NCBI GenBank assembly: GCA_031296915.1
Contig: JAVDPC010000022.1
Location: 48,822-112,821 of the forward strand
Reading direction: 5' to 3'
DNA length: 64,000 bases
Origin: Cerasicoccus frondis
GTDB taxonomy: Bacteria > Verrucomicrobiota > Verrucomicrobiia > Opitutales > Cerasicoccaceae
The translations under genes and the position numbers were made by a program. Below the pieces are notes generated by a model, which saw only the letters and a list, made by a program, of their open reading frames with translations, was not told the DNA's origin and searched no databases. Positions 51,437 to 60,597 of the stretch are shown piece after piece. Each line of letters starts with the position of its first letter. Positions within the stretch are counted from its first letter, which is position 1.

Positions 51437-52339
51437 CTATCCCAAGCACTCGGGGATCTGCTCAAGCTCGGTGACAATCACGTCGGGCTTGATGTCCTTG
51501 CAGTCCGGATCGTCCTCCCGCAGGCGCAGGGAGCGGTCATCACCGGCAAAGAGTGCGGTCTTAAAGCCGAGTTGCTGAGCGGGCCAGACGTCGTTGCGCA
51601 GGTCGTTGCCGATGAAGAGCGTTTCGGCGGGGGAAATGCCATCAAGCGCTTGCAAGCGTTCCTGGGCAATCTCATACAGGGCGAGGCCGGGCTTGGCGAC
51701 GTTGTGCTCGTAAGAGTAGATGCAAAGCAGTTCCTCTAAGCCGAGGTCGTGCGGACTGTCTTCGAAAAACGCTTCGAACAGCAGTGGCGTGAAGGCCTGC
51801 GCGTTGGAAATCAGGCCAATGCTCTTGCCCTTGTCCAGGCAGCTTTCGAACACATCGAGCACGCCTGGCATCGGATAAACAGGATTCACGCGGACCTCGA
51901 ACAGCGTCGCAAGCTGCATGAGGTTGTTGCGTGTGGTGCGGCCGCGGATCAACTCGTAAGCTTCGAGCTGGCCAATCAAGTCCTCCCACACGCCGATGAT
52001 ATCCACCTCAGGATGCGGCGTTCCCTGATCGCGGCGGATGTCCTGCTCGGCCTTGATGGTGTCGAGAAACAGCTCATTGATCGGCGTTTTCTCGTCCTGC
52101 AGCATGAAGCCGACCTCTTCAATCGACTGGCGGATCAGCTTCTCGCGGGATTTGGATTTGTCGTTGGCGACGAGCGAAATATCGCCCACACCGCTCTGGA
52201 AGAGCGTGCCATAAATATCAAACAACACCGCGCGGATGCCCTTCAGCTTCTTGAGCTTGGGCTTCTGGCCGGTCGGAACCGGTTCCATTTCCGGGGAATT
52301 GTTACGTATGATGTCAACGGGTTTCAGCTTAAGTGCCAT
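51437..52339 (-). CDS. HAD-family hydrolase
   Basis: 300 residues. Motif I is VLFDIYGTLF (Asp nucleophile, second position Tyr as in many HADs). Motif II is GLISNAQ, and motifs III-IV lie in LFIGNDLRNDVWPAQQ. A cap domain lies between. It is probably a phosphatase of small metabolites. It is followed by the DUF3095 gene in the same direction. Confidence 0.8.
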   Translation of the reverse strand: MALKLKPVDIIRNNSPEMEPVPTGQKPKLKKLKGIRAVLFDIYGTLFQSGVGDISLVANDKSKSREKLIRQSIEEVGFMLQDEKTPINELFLDTIKAEQDIRRDQGTPHPEVDIIGVWEDLIGQLEAYELIRGRTTRNNLMQLATLFEVRVNPVYPMPGVLDVFESCLDKGKSIGLISNAQAFTPLLFEAFFEDSPHDLGLEELLCIYSYEHNVAKPGLALYEIAQERLQALDGISPAETLFIGNDLRNDVWPAQQLGFKTALFAGDDRSLRLREDDPDCKDIKPDVIVTELEQIPECLG

Positions 52340-52407
52340 GATGGGAATATTGCGTGGCGATCCACCGGCGGCAATTTGAAACTGCTCCTAAATTTACCTT
52401 CCAGCCA

Positions 52408-53592
52408 TCAGGCAGGTTGCAGGGCCCTCAGGGCGGCCTTCATTTGCTTGGCGGCCAGCGCGTATCCACCGTCTGCGCCATCAACGAAATGCAGGTGCTC
52501 GTGTTGGTAGTTGTCGATGACGCAGGTCATGATTGCAGATTTCGCCACATGGCTCCCGTAAACAAGCTCCTGTGGCTTGAACAACTCCTGCACACGGGCC
52601 AGTAACTGCTCACGCTGAGCCTGGTTGCCGGAGAGGACGAAACGTAGGCAGTCGTCGATTTTGCGGAAATCAGCGTTGGCAATGAGGTCCTGCTGGTAGC
52701 GACTCCAGTCTGCCCCAGCGAACTTCAGCCCGTATTTCATGATGATGCGGCCGGCAAAAATTTGCAGTTGGAGATATTTACTATAACTCCACCGCTTCAC
52801 CCAGTTGTGCGCAAAAGTCCGCACACGATGCTCCACCCGCAGCAAGGCCGGTTGGCTGCTTAGTTTGAGACCGCCCAAATGCAGAGGATTGGATTGCTCG
52901 GCGTCGCCATAGCATTCCTCGACCAAGCTGATCAACTGACGAAAAATCGAGGCTCGCTGATGCTCCGTGCCCATGGCTCGGAAAATATAAGCCACCGTCT
53001 CGCCATGACGGCTGGGAACGTTTTCCCAGCGACACTCCAGCCCGGAAAAATCGGCGCGCTGCGGACCGTTTTCCGACAACCGGTAGGGGTTGTCCGGTCG
53101 CGGGTCTTTGACCAGTTCGTCCGCTTTTTCCAGGCCGCCGCCCATGAACATCGTCTGCGTGACCCAGTCGCTTAGCTGAAGCCGGGCGACCCGCACCTCC
53201 CTGCCCTGCGCCATGATGTCCGCATGCGGCACAATGCCAATGCGCAACGTGAGCCCAAACTCCTCCCGCGCCATGCGCGAACTCGCGCGCAGCACGGCCT
53301 CGACGTCCGACCGGCGCTCCGGCGGCAGGCAGAACGTTGCTCCGTCTCCACCAAAGACAAACGGAATTTCCTCCGGCTTATGCAGGTTGCGCACCGCAGC
53401 AATCGCAGCCACGCCCACGCCGCTTACTTCCTTGTAGCGCCCTTTGCTTAGGTTCTCTGTCGAGCCTTGCACATCCGTCAGCGCAATGAGCCAGTCTTGC
53501 GGCAGACGGCGATAAACGCCTGGGTCCACCGCTTCACGAAGCGATTTAATCAGGGGCAGCCGTTCGACAAAGCTCTCAGAGGAATTTGACAT
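52408..53592 (-). CDS. DUF3095 protein with a nucleotide-cyclase-like core
   Basis: 394 residues. The N-terminal half reads ALTDVQGSTENLSKGRYKEV, then FVFGGDGATFCLP, then LTLRIGIVPHAD. These are the D-x3-ST and GGDG segments that relate DUF3095 to class III cyclases. The C-terminal half is specific to the family (HRVRTFAHNWVKRWSYSKYL). The enzymatic activity of DUF3095 is not known to me. It is encoded beside a HAD hydrolase, with ahcY upstream across a terminator. Confidence 0.75.
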   Translation of the reverse strand: MSNSSESFVERLPLIKSLREAVDPGVYRRLPQDWLIALTDVQGSTENLSKGRYKEVSGVGVAAIAAVRNLHKPEEIPFVFGGDGATFCLPPERRSDVEAVLRASSRMAREEFGLTLRIGIVPHADIMAQGREVRVARLQLSDWVTQTMFMGGGLEKADELVKDPRPDNPYRLSENGPQRADFSGLECRWENVPSRHGETVAYIFRAMGTEHQRASIFRQLISLVEECYGDAEQSNPLHLGGLKLSSQPALLRVEHRVRTFAHNWVKRWSYSKYLQLQIFAGRIIMKYGLKFAGADWSRYQQDLIANADFRKIDDCLRFVLSGNQAQREQLLARVQELFKPQELVYGSHVAKSAIMTCVIDNYQHEHLHFVDGADGGYALAAKQMKAALRALQPA

Positions 53593-53660
53593 GGGCTCTG
53601 AAACCCACTCGATTCTAGACGAAATGGCGAGCGGATTCGAAATCTCTGACTAACTCATGC

Positions 53661-53692
53661 AAAAAAACGGCCACTCACATGAGCAGCCGTTT
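53661..53692 (-). terminator. Rho-independent terminator of ahcY
   Basis: On the minus strand AAACGGC (53,692-53,686) pairs with GCCGTTT (53,671-53,665) and a T-run follows. It separates the ahcY-metK unit from the DUF3095 gene. Confidence 0.8.
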
Positions 53693-53720
53693 GAAAGGGA
53701 TTTGTTGAAAGCGGCTCCGC

Positions 53721-55160
53721 TTAGTAGCGGTAGTGCTCGGGCTTGTAAGGGCCTTCGACCGTTACGCCGATGTATTCAGCCTGCTCAGGCGAGAGCTTGG
53801 TCAGCTTGCAGCCGATCTTCTGCAGGTGCAGGCGAGCAACTTCTTCGTCGAGGTGCTTCGGCAGGATGTAAACACCCGGCTTGTAGGTTTCGACGTTCTT
53901 CCAGAGCTCGACTTGCGCGAGAACCTGGTTGGTGAAGCTGTTCGACATCACGAAGGACGGGTGACCCGTTGCGCAACCGAGGTTGACGAGGCGGCCCTTG
54001 GCCAGCAGGTAAATGCAGTTGCCGGTCGGGAAGGTGTACTTGTCCACCGCCCCTTGATTGTCGGGCTTGATTTCCTCGTGATCGACGCCGGGCATGTCGT
54101 TGAGCTTGTCGACTTCGATTTCGTTGTCGAAGTGGCCGATGTTGCAGACGATCGCCTGGTCCTTCATCTTGGACATCTGGGCGGCGCTGATGATGCCGAA
54201 GTTACCCGTGGTGGTGACGTAGATGTCGCCCCAGCCAAGAGTGTCTTCAACGGTCAATACACGGAAGCCTTCCATCGCAGCTTGCAGTGCGCAAATCGGG
54301 TCAACTTCAGTAACCACGACCTGGGCGCCTTGAGCGCGCATGGCTTGAGCGCAGCCCTTACCCACGTCGCCGTAACCGCAGATCACGGCAACCTTGCCAG
54401 AGATCATCACGTCGGTGGCGCGCTTGATGCCGTCCACGAGGGACTCGCGGCAGCCGTAAAGATTGTCGAACTTGCTCTTGGTGACGGAGTCATTGACGTT
54501 GATCGCCGGCACGAGGAGCTTGCCCTTCTTGTGCATTTCGTAGAGGCGGTGAACACCGGTCGTCGTTTCTTCGGAAACGCCCTTCCAGTCTTCCATCACG
54601 CTGTGCCAGTGGTTCGGCTTGTCAGCGTTGATCTTCTTGAGCAGCTTCTTAATGACCTGCTCTTCGAGGCTGCTGGAATCGCTGTCGACCCACTTGTCGC
54701 CGTTTTCGAGTTCGAAGCCCTTGTGGATGAGAAGTGTGGCGTCGCCGCCGTCGTCAACGATGAGCTGCGGGCCCGTGCCGTCCGGCCATGTGAGGGCCTG
54801 CTCGGTGCACCACCAGTATTCCTCGAGGGTTTCGCCCTTCCAGGCAAAGACCGGCACACCGAGGTTTTTTGCGACGTAAGCCGCCGCGTGGTCCTGGGTG
54901 GAGTAAATGTTGCAGGAGCACCAGCGCACGTCAGCGCCGAGTGCCTTCAGGGTTTCGATCAGAACAGCGGTCTGAATCGTCATGTGCAGCGAGCCCATGA
55001 TACGGACGCCCTTCAGGGGCTGCTCGCCGGCATACTTTTCGCGCGTGGCCATGAGGCCCGGCATTTCGAATTGAGCGATCTCGACTTCCTTGCGGCCAAA
55101 GTCGGCCAGCGTGATGTCGCGAACTTTATAGTCAGTGGTTGTTTCTGTTGCGGTGCTCAT
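53721..55160 (-). CDS. ahcY: Adenosylhomocysteinase
   Basis: 479 residues, full length. It has the HxTxQT-type start ([20 protein letters not shown]), [16 protein letters not shown]-like [20 protein letters not shown] (active-site Lys), the NAD-binding [20 protein letters not shown], and the tail PYKPEHYRY. It splits S-adenosylhomocysteine to adenosine and homocysteine and so drives methyl transfer. It is directly downstream of metK, which makes the methyl donor. A palindromic repeat lies between. Confidence 0.96.
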   Translation of the reverse strand: MSTATETTTDYKVRDITLADFGRKEVEIAQFEMPGLMATREKYAGEQPLKGVRIMGSLHMTIQTAVLIETLKALGADVRWCSCNIYSTQDHAAAYVAKNLGVPVFAWKGETLEEYWWCTEQALTWPDGTGPQLIVDDGGDATLLIHKGFELENGDKWVDSDSSSLEEQVIKKLLKKINADKPNHWHSVMEDWKGVSEETTTGVHRLYEMHKKGKLLVPAINVNDSVTKSKFDNLYGCRESLVDGIKRATDVMISGKVAVICGYGDVGKGCAQAMRAQGAQVVVTEVDPICALQAAMEGFRVLTVEDTLGWGDIYVTTTGNFGIISAAQMSKMKDQAIVCNIGHFDNEIEVDKLNDMPGVDHEEIKPDNQGAVDKYTFPTGNCIYLLAKGRLVNLGCATGHPSFVMSNSFTNQVLAQVELWKNVETYKPGVYILPKHLDEEVARLHLQKIGCKLTKLSPEQAEYIGVTVEGPYKPEHYRY

Positions 55161-55162
55161 GA

Positions 55163-55250
55163 ATGTGTAATTTTGAATGATGAAGTATGAATGATGAAAA
55201 GATGCTGAACTACGTAATTTTCATAATTCAGCATTCATCATTCATAATTT
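55163..55250. repeat. GAATGATGAA repeats and imperfect palindrome between metK and ahcY
   Basis: GAATGATGAA occurs in two direct copies (55,175 and 55,189). The second copy plus TGCTGAA pairs with TTCAGCATTCATCATTC at 55,227-55,243 to make a long stem with a small bulge. It looks like a mobile or REP-like intergenic repeat. Confidence 0.55.
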
Positions 55251-56426
55251 CTAGCTGCCAACGGCGGCTTTGAGTTCTTCGGCCTTGGCGGTGCATTCCC
55301 ACGGCAAACCTTCCTTGGCGAAGTGGCCGTAGTGCGTGGTTTCGCGGTAAATCGGACGCAACAGGTCAAGCTGCTTGACGATGTCTGCCGGCTTGAAGCT
55401 GAAGACCTTCTTCACGGCGCTAACGATGTCTTCGAGCGGAGCCTTTTCGGTGCCGAAGGCGTCGATGTGGATCGAAGTCGGGTGCGGGTAGCCAATTGCG
55501 TAAGCGACCTGCAGCTCAACCTTGTCGGCCAGGCCGGCGGCCACGATATTTTTTGCTACCCAGCGGCACATGTATGCGGCCGAGCGGTCGACCTTCGACG
55601 GGTCCTTACCGGAGAAAGCGCCACCACCGTGACGGCCATAGCCACCGTAAGTGTCGACGATGATCTTGCGGCCGGTGAGGCCTGCGTCGCCTTGAGGTCC
55701 GCCAATGACGAAACGGCCGGTCGGGTTGATCAGGAACTGGGTGTCCTCGTCGATCATGTCGGCGGGCAGCTCAGGCTTGATGACGTTTTCAATCAGGAAT
55801 TCCTTGATTTCGGCCAGCGTGACGGCTTCGGCGTGTTGGGTGGAAATAACGACGTTGTTGATCTTAACCGGCTTGCCGTCTTCGTAAGCAACGGCGACCT
55901 GGCTCTTGCAGTCGGGGCGGAGCCATGGCGCAGGGCTGTTCTCGGCCTTGCGGATTTCCGCCATTTTGCGGAGCAAACGGTGCGCATACATGACCGGCGC
56001 GGGCATGAGCTCGGGTGTCTCATTGCAGGCAATGCCGAACATGATGCCTTGGTCGCCAGCGCCCTGCTCTTCCGTGTCCTTACCTTCGGCGCCTGCGGCG
56101 TCCACGCCCTGAGCGATGTCGCCAGACTGCTTGGTCAGGATGTTGTTGATGAAAACTTCGTCGGCGTGGAATACGTCGTCGTTGTTAATGTAGCCGATGT
56201 CGCGAATCGCTTCGCGGATGACGGCGTTGTAGTCAAATTTGGCGTTGGTGGTGATTTCACCAGCCACGGTCACGACGTTGCTCTTAACGAGCGTCTCGCA
56301 AGCCACGCGGCTCTTGGGGTCCTGCGCCAAGCAGGCGTCCAAGATGCTGTCCGAGATGTAATCGGCAACTTTATCGGGGTGACCTTCACCCACGGATTCC
56401 GAAGAAAAGTGGTAAGATTTACTCAT
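55251..56426 (-). CDS. metK: S-adenosylmethionine synthetase
   Basis: The start is ATG at 56,426 ([20 protein letters not shown]); the longer frame adds a non-conserved leader. The ATP/Met binding motifs are clear: [15 protein letters not shown] and [16 protein letters not shown]. It makes SAM from methionine and ATP. It lies upstream of ahcY in one direction, so both ends of the SAM cycle are probably co-expressed. Confidence 0.96.
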   Translation of the reverse strand: MSKSYHFSSESVGEGHPDKVADYISDSILDACLAQDPKSRVACETLVKSNVVTVAGEITTNAKFDYNAVIREAIRDIGYINNDDVFHADEVFINNILTKQSGDIAQGVDAAGAEGKDTEEQGAGDQGIMFGIACNETPELMPAPVMYAHRLLRKMAEIRKAENSPAPWLRPDCKSQVAVAYEDGKPVKINNVVISTQHAEAVTLAEIKEFLIENVIKPELPADMIDEDTQFLINPTGRFVIGGPQGDAGLTGRKIIVDTYGGYGRHGGGAFSGKDPSKVDRSAAYMCRWVAKNIVAAGLADKVELQVAYAIGYPHPTSIHIDAFGTEKAPLEDIVSAVKKVFSFKPADIVKQLDLLRPIYRETTHYGHFAKEGLPWECTAKAEELKAAVGS

Positions 56427-56473
56427 AAGGGTCCAACAAAGTGCGCAGCCTTTGAGGAAAATCAAGCCATTAA

Positions 56474-56497
56474 ATCAATACATCTAGATTTATTGAT
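56474..56497. promoter_or_regulatory. 24-bp near-perfect palindrome upstream of metK (operator candidate)
   Basis: Arms ATCAATA and TATTGAT frame a centre CATCTAGATT, with a single mismatched pair. It lies 48 bases before the metK start and about 100 bases before the divergent gene at 56,600. It may bind a SAM-cycle regulator (for example an ArsR-type SahR-like factor); this is inference. Confidence 0.5.
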
Positions 56498-56599
56498 GTG
56501 AAGTTGCCAACAATAAGAGTTCGCCGAGCCAATGCTTCACTGTTTGCCTAAAACACCCCAAGGCTATGCCCGTCCGGCCAGCCCAACCACGCAGACCTC

Positions 56600-57292
56600 A
56601 TGTTTAGACGCATTCTCAGCTTTAGCTGCTTACTAATGTTCTGCATCCCAGCTTCAGCAGCACAGTATTATGGCTTTATCACCGAGAAAACTTACGTGCT
56701 GAAAACGGAGAAAATTCTGTTTTTCATTAAATTCCTGTCTCCCGAGCCCAAGGTTCGCTATCACGGCAACGAGACCTTCTGGGAGTACCGGCAAACAGCT
56801 GCGATCCGTTACCAAATAAATGGTCAACCGCTTTCGCCTGTCGAAGAATATACCTTCGCAACGCAGTATACGCGCGTCGCCAAGGGGCGAACCAAAGGCA
56901 GTCACACTCCCTACGAATTACCACATTACATGCGCCTGTCGTGGAGCACAGGATCGGATAAAAAAGGCAACTACGAGAGTTGGCTGCATGGCCCCATCGT
57001 TGATTACTGTCATGAAATCAGCACGGACATCGCCAACCTGAAAGGTGAAAATTTAACCCGAGTCATCTTTCAAGAAGCCGGCTACCAGGCCCAACAGCGC
57101 CTCTGGCAGCATCAGGAGCAGCAGACTTTCATCGAGGGGAAATATTTGGGCCAGGGAAATTCATTTGTCCGCATACGCGGTTTCGACGGCAAGGAATATG
57201 AGATGCAAAAGGCCGATCTAAGCTCAGCCGACCTTCATTTCCTGCAACAAATTGAAAGCGGCGATCGGTCTTTTGAAATGCGCAAATATTAA
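56600..57292 (+). CDS. Secreted protein with an SHD1-like C-terminus (230 aa)
   Basis: The signal peptide (MFRRILSFSCLLMFCIPASA) is followed by an N-terminal beta domain. The last 60 residues read IEGKYLGQGNSFVRIRGFDG, then KEYEMQKADLSSADLHFL. This resembles the SHD1 domain often seen in Planctomycetes and Verrucomicrobia secreted proteins. It binds peptide or surface partners in other proteins. The role here is unknown. Confidence 0.6.
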   Translation: MFRRILSFSCLLMFCIPASAAQYYGFITEKTYVLKTEKILFFIKFLSPEPKVRYHGNETFWEYRQTAAIRYQINGQPLSPVEEYTFATQYTRVAKGRTKGSHTPYELPHYMRLSWSTGSDKKGNYESWLHGPIVDYCHEISTDIANLKGENLTRVIFQEAGYQAQQRLWQHQEQQTFIEGKYLGQGNSFVRIRGFDGKEYEMQKADLSSADLHFLQQIESGDRSFEMRKY

Positions 57293-57306
57293 AATCCAAC
57301 CGGCAT

Positions 57307-58659
57307 TCAGGCAGCGCGGCTCGCGGCCTGCGCCGACCACATTGCCAGCAGAGACTGTAGCTTGGGGAACCAAAAGCAGCCCGCTTGCGTCAGCGGTATT
57401 CCATCGGTTTCGGGCGCCCCGACCAGCCCCGCATCACGCCAGTTGGCAATGAGGGACACAGCGGCGGCGTGATCAGGCCATTGCGCCAACGGTGGCAGCA
57501 TCCGGCGTTGAATGTGTTCGACTATCGCGTCCGTGAAGGCCTGCCCTGGCTTTGGTTTGCCCAAGTTGCAGCGCGCCCCGACTTCACCGCCGTCAATGGC
57601 GCTCTCGTAGTCACTCAATGTGCGGAATCCGCTGATGCTGACATCGCCCAACCGCCCGCCAGCCGAGGAGCCAAAGGGCAGGATATCGGCGCTTGTTTTG
57701 GCCAGCTGATTATAGATGGAGCGTTCGCGCTCGTTGCGGCGCCAGTGCTGCGGCGTGAAGTGTTCAAAGCCGTGGCGATCCAGCTCCGCTGAGGCCGCCG
57801 TGAACATGGCGGCGCGCAGGTGAATGTCGGCGGGCGACTTCATCCTGCCCTGCTCCACCGCTTTGGCCAAGGGGCTGCCCGGGAATTGTTTCAGCGCATA
57901 CAGGTCGAGCCCATCGATCCCGGTTTCCTCGCCTAGGAAGCGTACGTCTTCCACCACCGATGCAACGTCCTGACCAGGCAGACCGTAAATAAGGTCCACA
58001 ATGGTCACAAAATCGAGATCCACAAAATTTTGCAGCGTTTGGCGGATCTGCCCACGGTCAGCGAGACGCCCCATCGACCGGCGAATGCGGGTATTCGTGC
58101 TCTGCAGGCCGATCGAAATGCGATTCGCGCCAGCCTCACGCCAGGCGGCGGCCTTTGCTTGAGTAAAGCCCCAGATGCGGCCCTCGACGGTAATCTCTGT
58201 TTCGCTGTCGATGGGGTACAGTCGGCGCAAAGTGCGGATGACGCGGGCCAGATCTTCGGCCTCCAAATCACTCGGCGTGCCCCCGCCAAAAAAGACTGAG
58301 CTGATGCGTCGTGTATTCAGCGAGTCTCCCAGCCATTCCGCTTTTTGCTCCAAATCACGGATCAGCCGATCGGCATATGCCGGGCTGAATCCGGGCTTGG
58401 TGGTGTTCTGAAAAAACGGGCAAAACGCACAGCGATGATGGCAAAAAGGCGTGTGCAGATAGAGGTTCAGCGGGACATCACGCCGCTGCGAATTAAGCTC
58501 CGGCGCCCACTCACAAAACGGTTCGCCAACTTCGCTTCCACCTCCCATCGCACCATGCCCATGTCCACCAGGACGCTTGGACGGAGGAAAAATTTCGGAC
58601 AATGGCGCCCCAACGCGCGCATAGGCTGGATTGGTAGGTGTAGTCGCAGGCTCGTTCAT
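57307..58659 (-). CDS. Radical SAM protein, HutW/HemN-like
   Basis: 450 residues. The [4Fe-4S] cysteines are in HTPFCHHRCAFCPFFQN (CxxxCxxC). They are followed by SVFFGGGTPSD, GANRISIGLQSTN and LIYGLPGQD. Near the end, ILPFGSSAGGRLGDVSISGF resembles the heme-related HutW/ChuW branch. These enzymes use SAM to open or change porphyrins. No heme-transport genes adjoin it, so a HemN-type function is an alternative. Confidence 0.72.
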   Translation of the reverse strand: MNEPATTPTNPAYARVGAPLSEIFPPSKRPGGHGHGAMGGGSEVGEPFCEWAPELNSQRRDVPLNLYLHTPFCHHRCAFCPFFQNTTKPGFSPAYADRLIRDLEQKAEWLGDSLNTRRISSVFFGGGTPSDLEAEDLARVIRTLRRLYPIDSETEITVEGRIWGFTQAKAAAWREAGANRISIGLQSTNTRIRRSMGRLADRGQIRQTLQNFVDLDFVTIVDLIYGLPGQDVASVVEDVRFLGEETGIDGLDLYALKQFPGSPLAKAVEQGRMKSPADIHLRAAMFTAASAELDRHGFEHFTPQHWRRNERERSIYNQLAKTSADILPFGSSAGGRLGDVSISGFRTLSDYESAIDGGEVGARCNLGKPKPGQAFTDAIVEHIQRRMLPPLAQWPDHAAAVSLIANWRDAGLVGAPETDGIPLTQAGCFWFPKLQSLLAMWSAQAASRAA

Positions 58660-58838
58660 GCCAAACAGATTAGCATTGCTGATTTATTGCGCAACTCAAA
58701 TAAGATAACGTGTCTCATTTGCAGCGCAAATCAACGGCGGCTTTAGCTGCGCTAATACCCCAAGCTGGCTATTCCGAGGTTACATACAGGATGGGGCAAC
58801 ATGCTTGCATCCCCCAGGTCACGGAGTAGCGTAACAGC

Positions 58839-59456
58839 ATGCTCATCCGTCATTGCCTGTCTCAAAGTTTGCTTCTGTTCGCTTCCGTGCTCGCGGTGAT
58901 CGCCGATACGCCGGAGACCTCTCCTGCCAAGCAAGAGGTCATCATACTGGAGGAAACTCCCCCCGCCGAGGACGCCAGCGAGGAGGAAAAGGCGAGCTAT
59001 TGGGAGCGCGTTCGCACTCAGTATGAGGACGCCAAAGAGGCCACAGGCGATTATTACGACAAGGCCAAAAACAAGACCGGCGCCTACTACGACAAAGCCA
59101 AAGGCGCCACCAGCGACGCCTACGATAAGGCCAAGGAAACGACCTCCGGTTGGTATGAAGACGCGCGAGACTGGACTCAGGAAGATATTAAAAAGGCCGG
59201 TTCCTGGCATTACCGCGTGGTGGTAGTCGAACAGGCTGACATCCGGGAAAACCCGGCTGCCATCGAAACCATGCTCAATGATCTTGGGCAGGAGCGTTTC
59301 GAATGCTTTTGGGTGGAGCCACTCGATGCAGGCAACTCGCGCATTGCCTTCTTTTTCAAAAAATCGGGCTTCAGCTACCTGAAATCGATTCCCGCCAAGG
59401 AATTTTGGCGCTTCATGCCCAAAGGAAGTGACGGCTCCGAAACCAGTGAACCATAA
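58839..59456 (+). CDS. Secreted LEA-like 11-mer repeat protein (205 aa)
   Basis: A signal-like hydrophobic start (LLLFASVLAVIADT) and acidic linker are followed by five exact 11-residue repeats from residue 62 (YEDAKEATGDY, YDKAKNKTGAY, YDKAKGATSDA, YDKAKETTSGW, YEDARDWTQED). A globular C-terminal domain (WHYRVVVVEQADIRENPAAI) follows. Late-embryogenesis-abundant type repeats form amphipathic helices that protect membranes or proteins under drying. Whether this one does so is inferred. Confidence 0.65.
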   Translation: MLIRHCLSQSLLLFASVLAVIADTPETSPAKQEVIILEETPPAEDASEEEKASYWERVRTQYEDAKEATGDYYDKAKNKTGAYYDKAKGATSDAYDKAKETTSGWYEDARDWTQEDIKKAGSWHYRVVVVEQADIRENPAAIETMLNDLGQERFECFWVEPLDAGNSRIAFFFKKSGFSYLKSIPAKEFWRFMPKGSDGSETSEP

Positions 59457-59540
59457 ATATTTCCACCTGAATTGCCGTGGCTGACGGTTGAGTTTTAGGC
59501 TCGCGCCGGGTCTGAAAATACTGAGACTGATAGGGACATT

Positions 59541-60350
59541 ATGATCAAAAAGATTCTCATCGCTTTCCTTCTGCTCATCATCATTGGCTTGGTCGCCGTT
59601 TACTTTTCCATCAACTCGATTGTTGGCGGCGCTGTGACCAAGGGCTTCAACCGCTTTGGACCAGAAGTCACTGGCACTAAAACCTTCATCGAAAGCACCG
59701 GGGTAAATGTGTTCGATGGCGACATCGGCATCAACGGCCTGTTCATCGGCAATCCCGATGGCTTCGAAAAACCCAGCGCCGTCGAATGCGGTGAGATCTA
59801 CGTGGATATCGAGCCGAGCAGCCTTTTCTCCGACACCATTGTGGTGAACGAAATCCGCATTGTGAAGCCCCTCTTCACCTACGATCAGAATTTAGCCACC
59901 AACAACCTCACCAAACTGCAAAAGCAGATTGATGAGAACATGAAGAAATTTAAGAAGGCGGGCGACAAGCCTTCCGATCAACCCGCAGAAGCTCCCGCTG
60001 AAGAGCAGCCATCCAAAACGCTTATTTTGCACAAACTGGTGGTGCAGGAAGCCAAGGTCGACCTCTCGCTCAATCTCGCCGTGATGAAGACAGGCCGCGA
60101 AATTGCCCTGCCAGAGATCAATAAAGACTTTGGCGGTCAGGGTGTTACGCCCGCCGAGGCAGCCGACTACGTCTTGAGCGTAGTGCTGGAGAAGGTCGTT
60201 GAGCAAGCCGCCGTTCTGGTGCGTGAGATCACCAACGACCCCAACGCCGTGCTCGAAAGCGTGACCGGCGGTGAAGGCGCACAAGCCCTCGAAAATGCAG
60301 GCGATGCCGTGGACAAGGCTGGCAAGGCGATCAAGGGCCTGTTCGATTAA
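59541..60350 (+). CDS. AsmA-like membrane-anchored protein (269 aa)
   Basis: An N-terminal anchor (KKILIAFLLLIIIGLVAVYF) is followed by the AsmA-type start GVNVFDGDIGINGLFIGNP and VDIEPSSLFSDTIVVNEIR. A coiled, alanine-rich tail ends EAGDAVDKAGKAIKGL-like. AsmA proteins act at the inner membrane in outer-membrane lipid transport. The family match is weak and partial. Confidence 0.5.
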   Translation: MIKKILIAFLLLIIIGLVAVYFSINSIVGGAVTKGFNRFGPEVTGTKTFIESTGVNVFDGDIGINGLFIGNPDGFEKPSAVECGEIYVDIEPSSLFSDTIVVNEIRIVKPLFTYDQNLATNNLTKLQKQIDENMKKFKKAGDKPSDQPAEAPAEEQPSKTLILHKLVVQEAKVDLSLNLAVMKTGREIALPEINKDFGGQGVTPAEAADYVLSVVLEKVVEQAAVLVREITNDPNAVLESVTGGEGAQALENAGDAVDKAGKAIKGLFD

Positions 60351-60365
60351 TCCGGGTGGCTGATC

Positions 60366-60509
60366 ATGGGCCCGTTTCGCCTCACGCCCCAGGAAGCGCG
60401 GACGCTAACGGTGCTCTTGCTCATCCTGCTTGCAGGCTTGATGGGACTCATGATCTGGGGCAATGAAAAAGAGCCAGAGGACAACATGGCCATTCACCAG
60501 GCGGAATGA
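60366..60509 (+). CDS. Small membrane protein (47 aa)
   Basis: The ATG at 60,366 gives a polar start (GPFRLTPQEARTLT), one helix (VLLLILLAGLMGLMIWG) and an acidic tail. It stands 15 bases after the AsmA-like gene and in the same direction. The function is unknown. Confidence 0.45.
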   Translation: MGPFRLTPQEARTLTVLLLILLAGLMGLMIWGNEKEPEDNMAIHQAE

Positions 60510-60597
60510 CTGCCTTGTGTTACGAGTCTGTGACCGCGCGGACGAAGATTGACCTACAGCGACAGAACCACGACTTTGTGCTCGGCTTTATACACGC

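Noticed and set aside
53733-55190. Long open frame antisense to ahcY (485 codons)
   Set aside because: It mirrors the strongly biased codons of ahcY; no family is seen and ahcY is certain.
55161-55250. SAH riboswitch before ahcY
   Set aside because: The gap holds only GAATGATGAA repeats and a palindrome.
55323-56501. Long open frame antisense to metK (392 codons)
   Set aside because: A shadow of metK for the same reason.
56427-56600. SAM or SAH riboswitch before metK
   Set aside because: I could not find the conserved core of SAM-I, SAM-II or SAH riboswitches; only a palindrome was seen.
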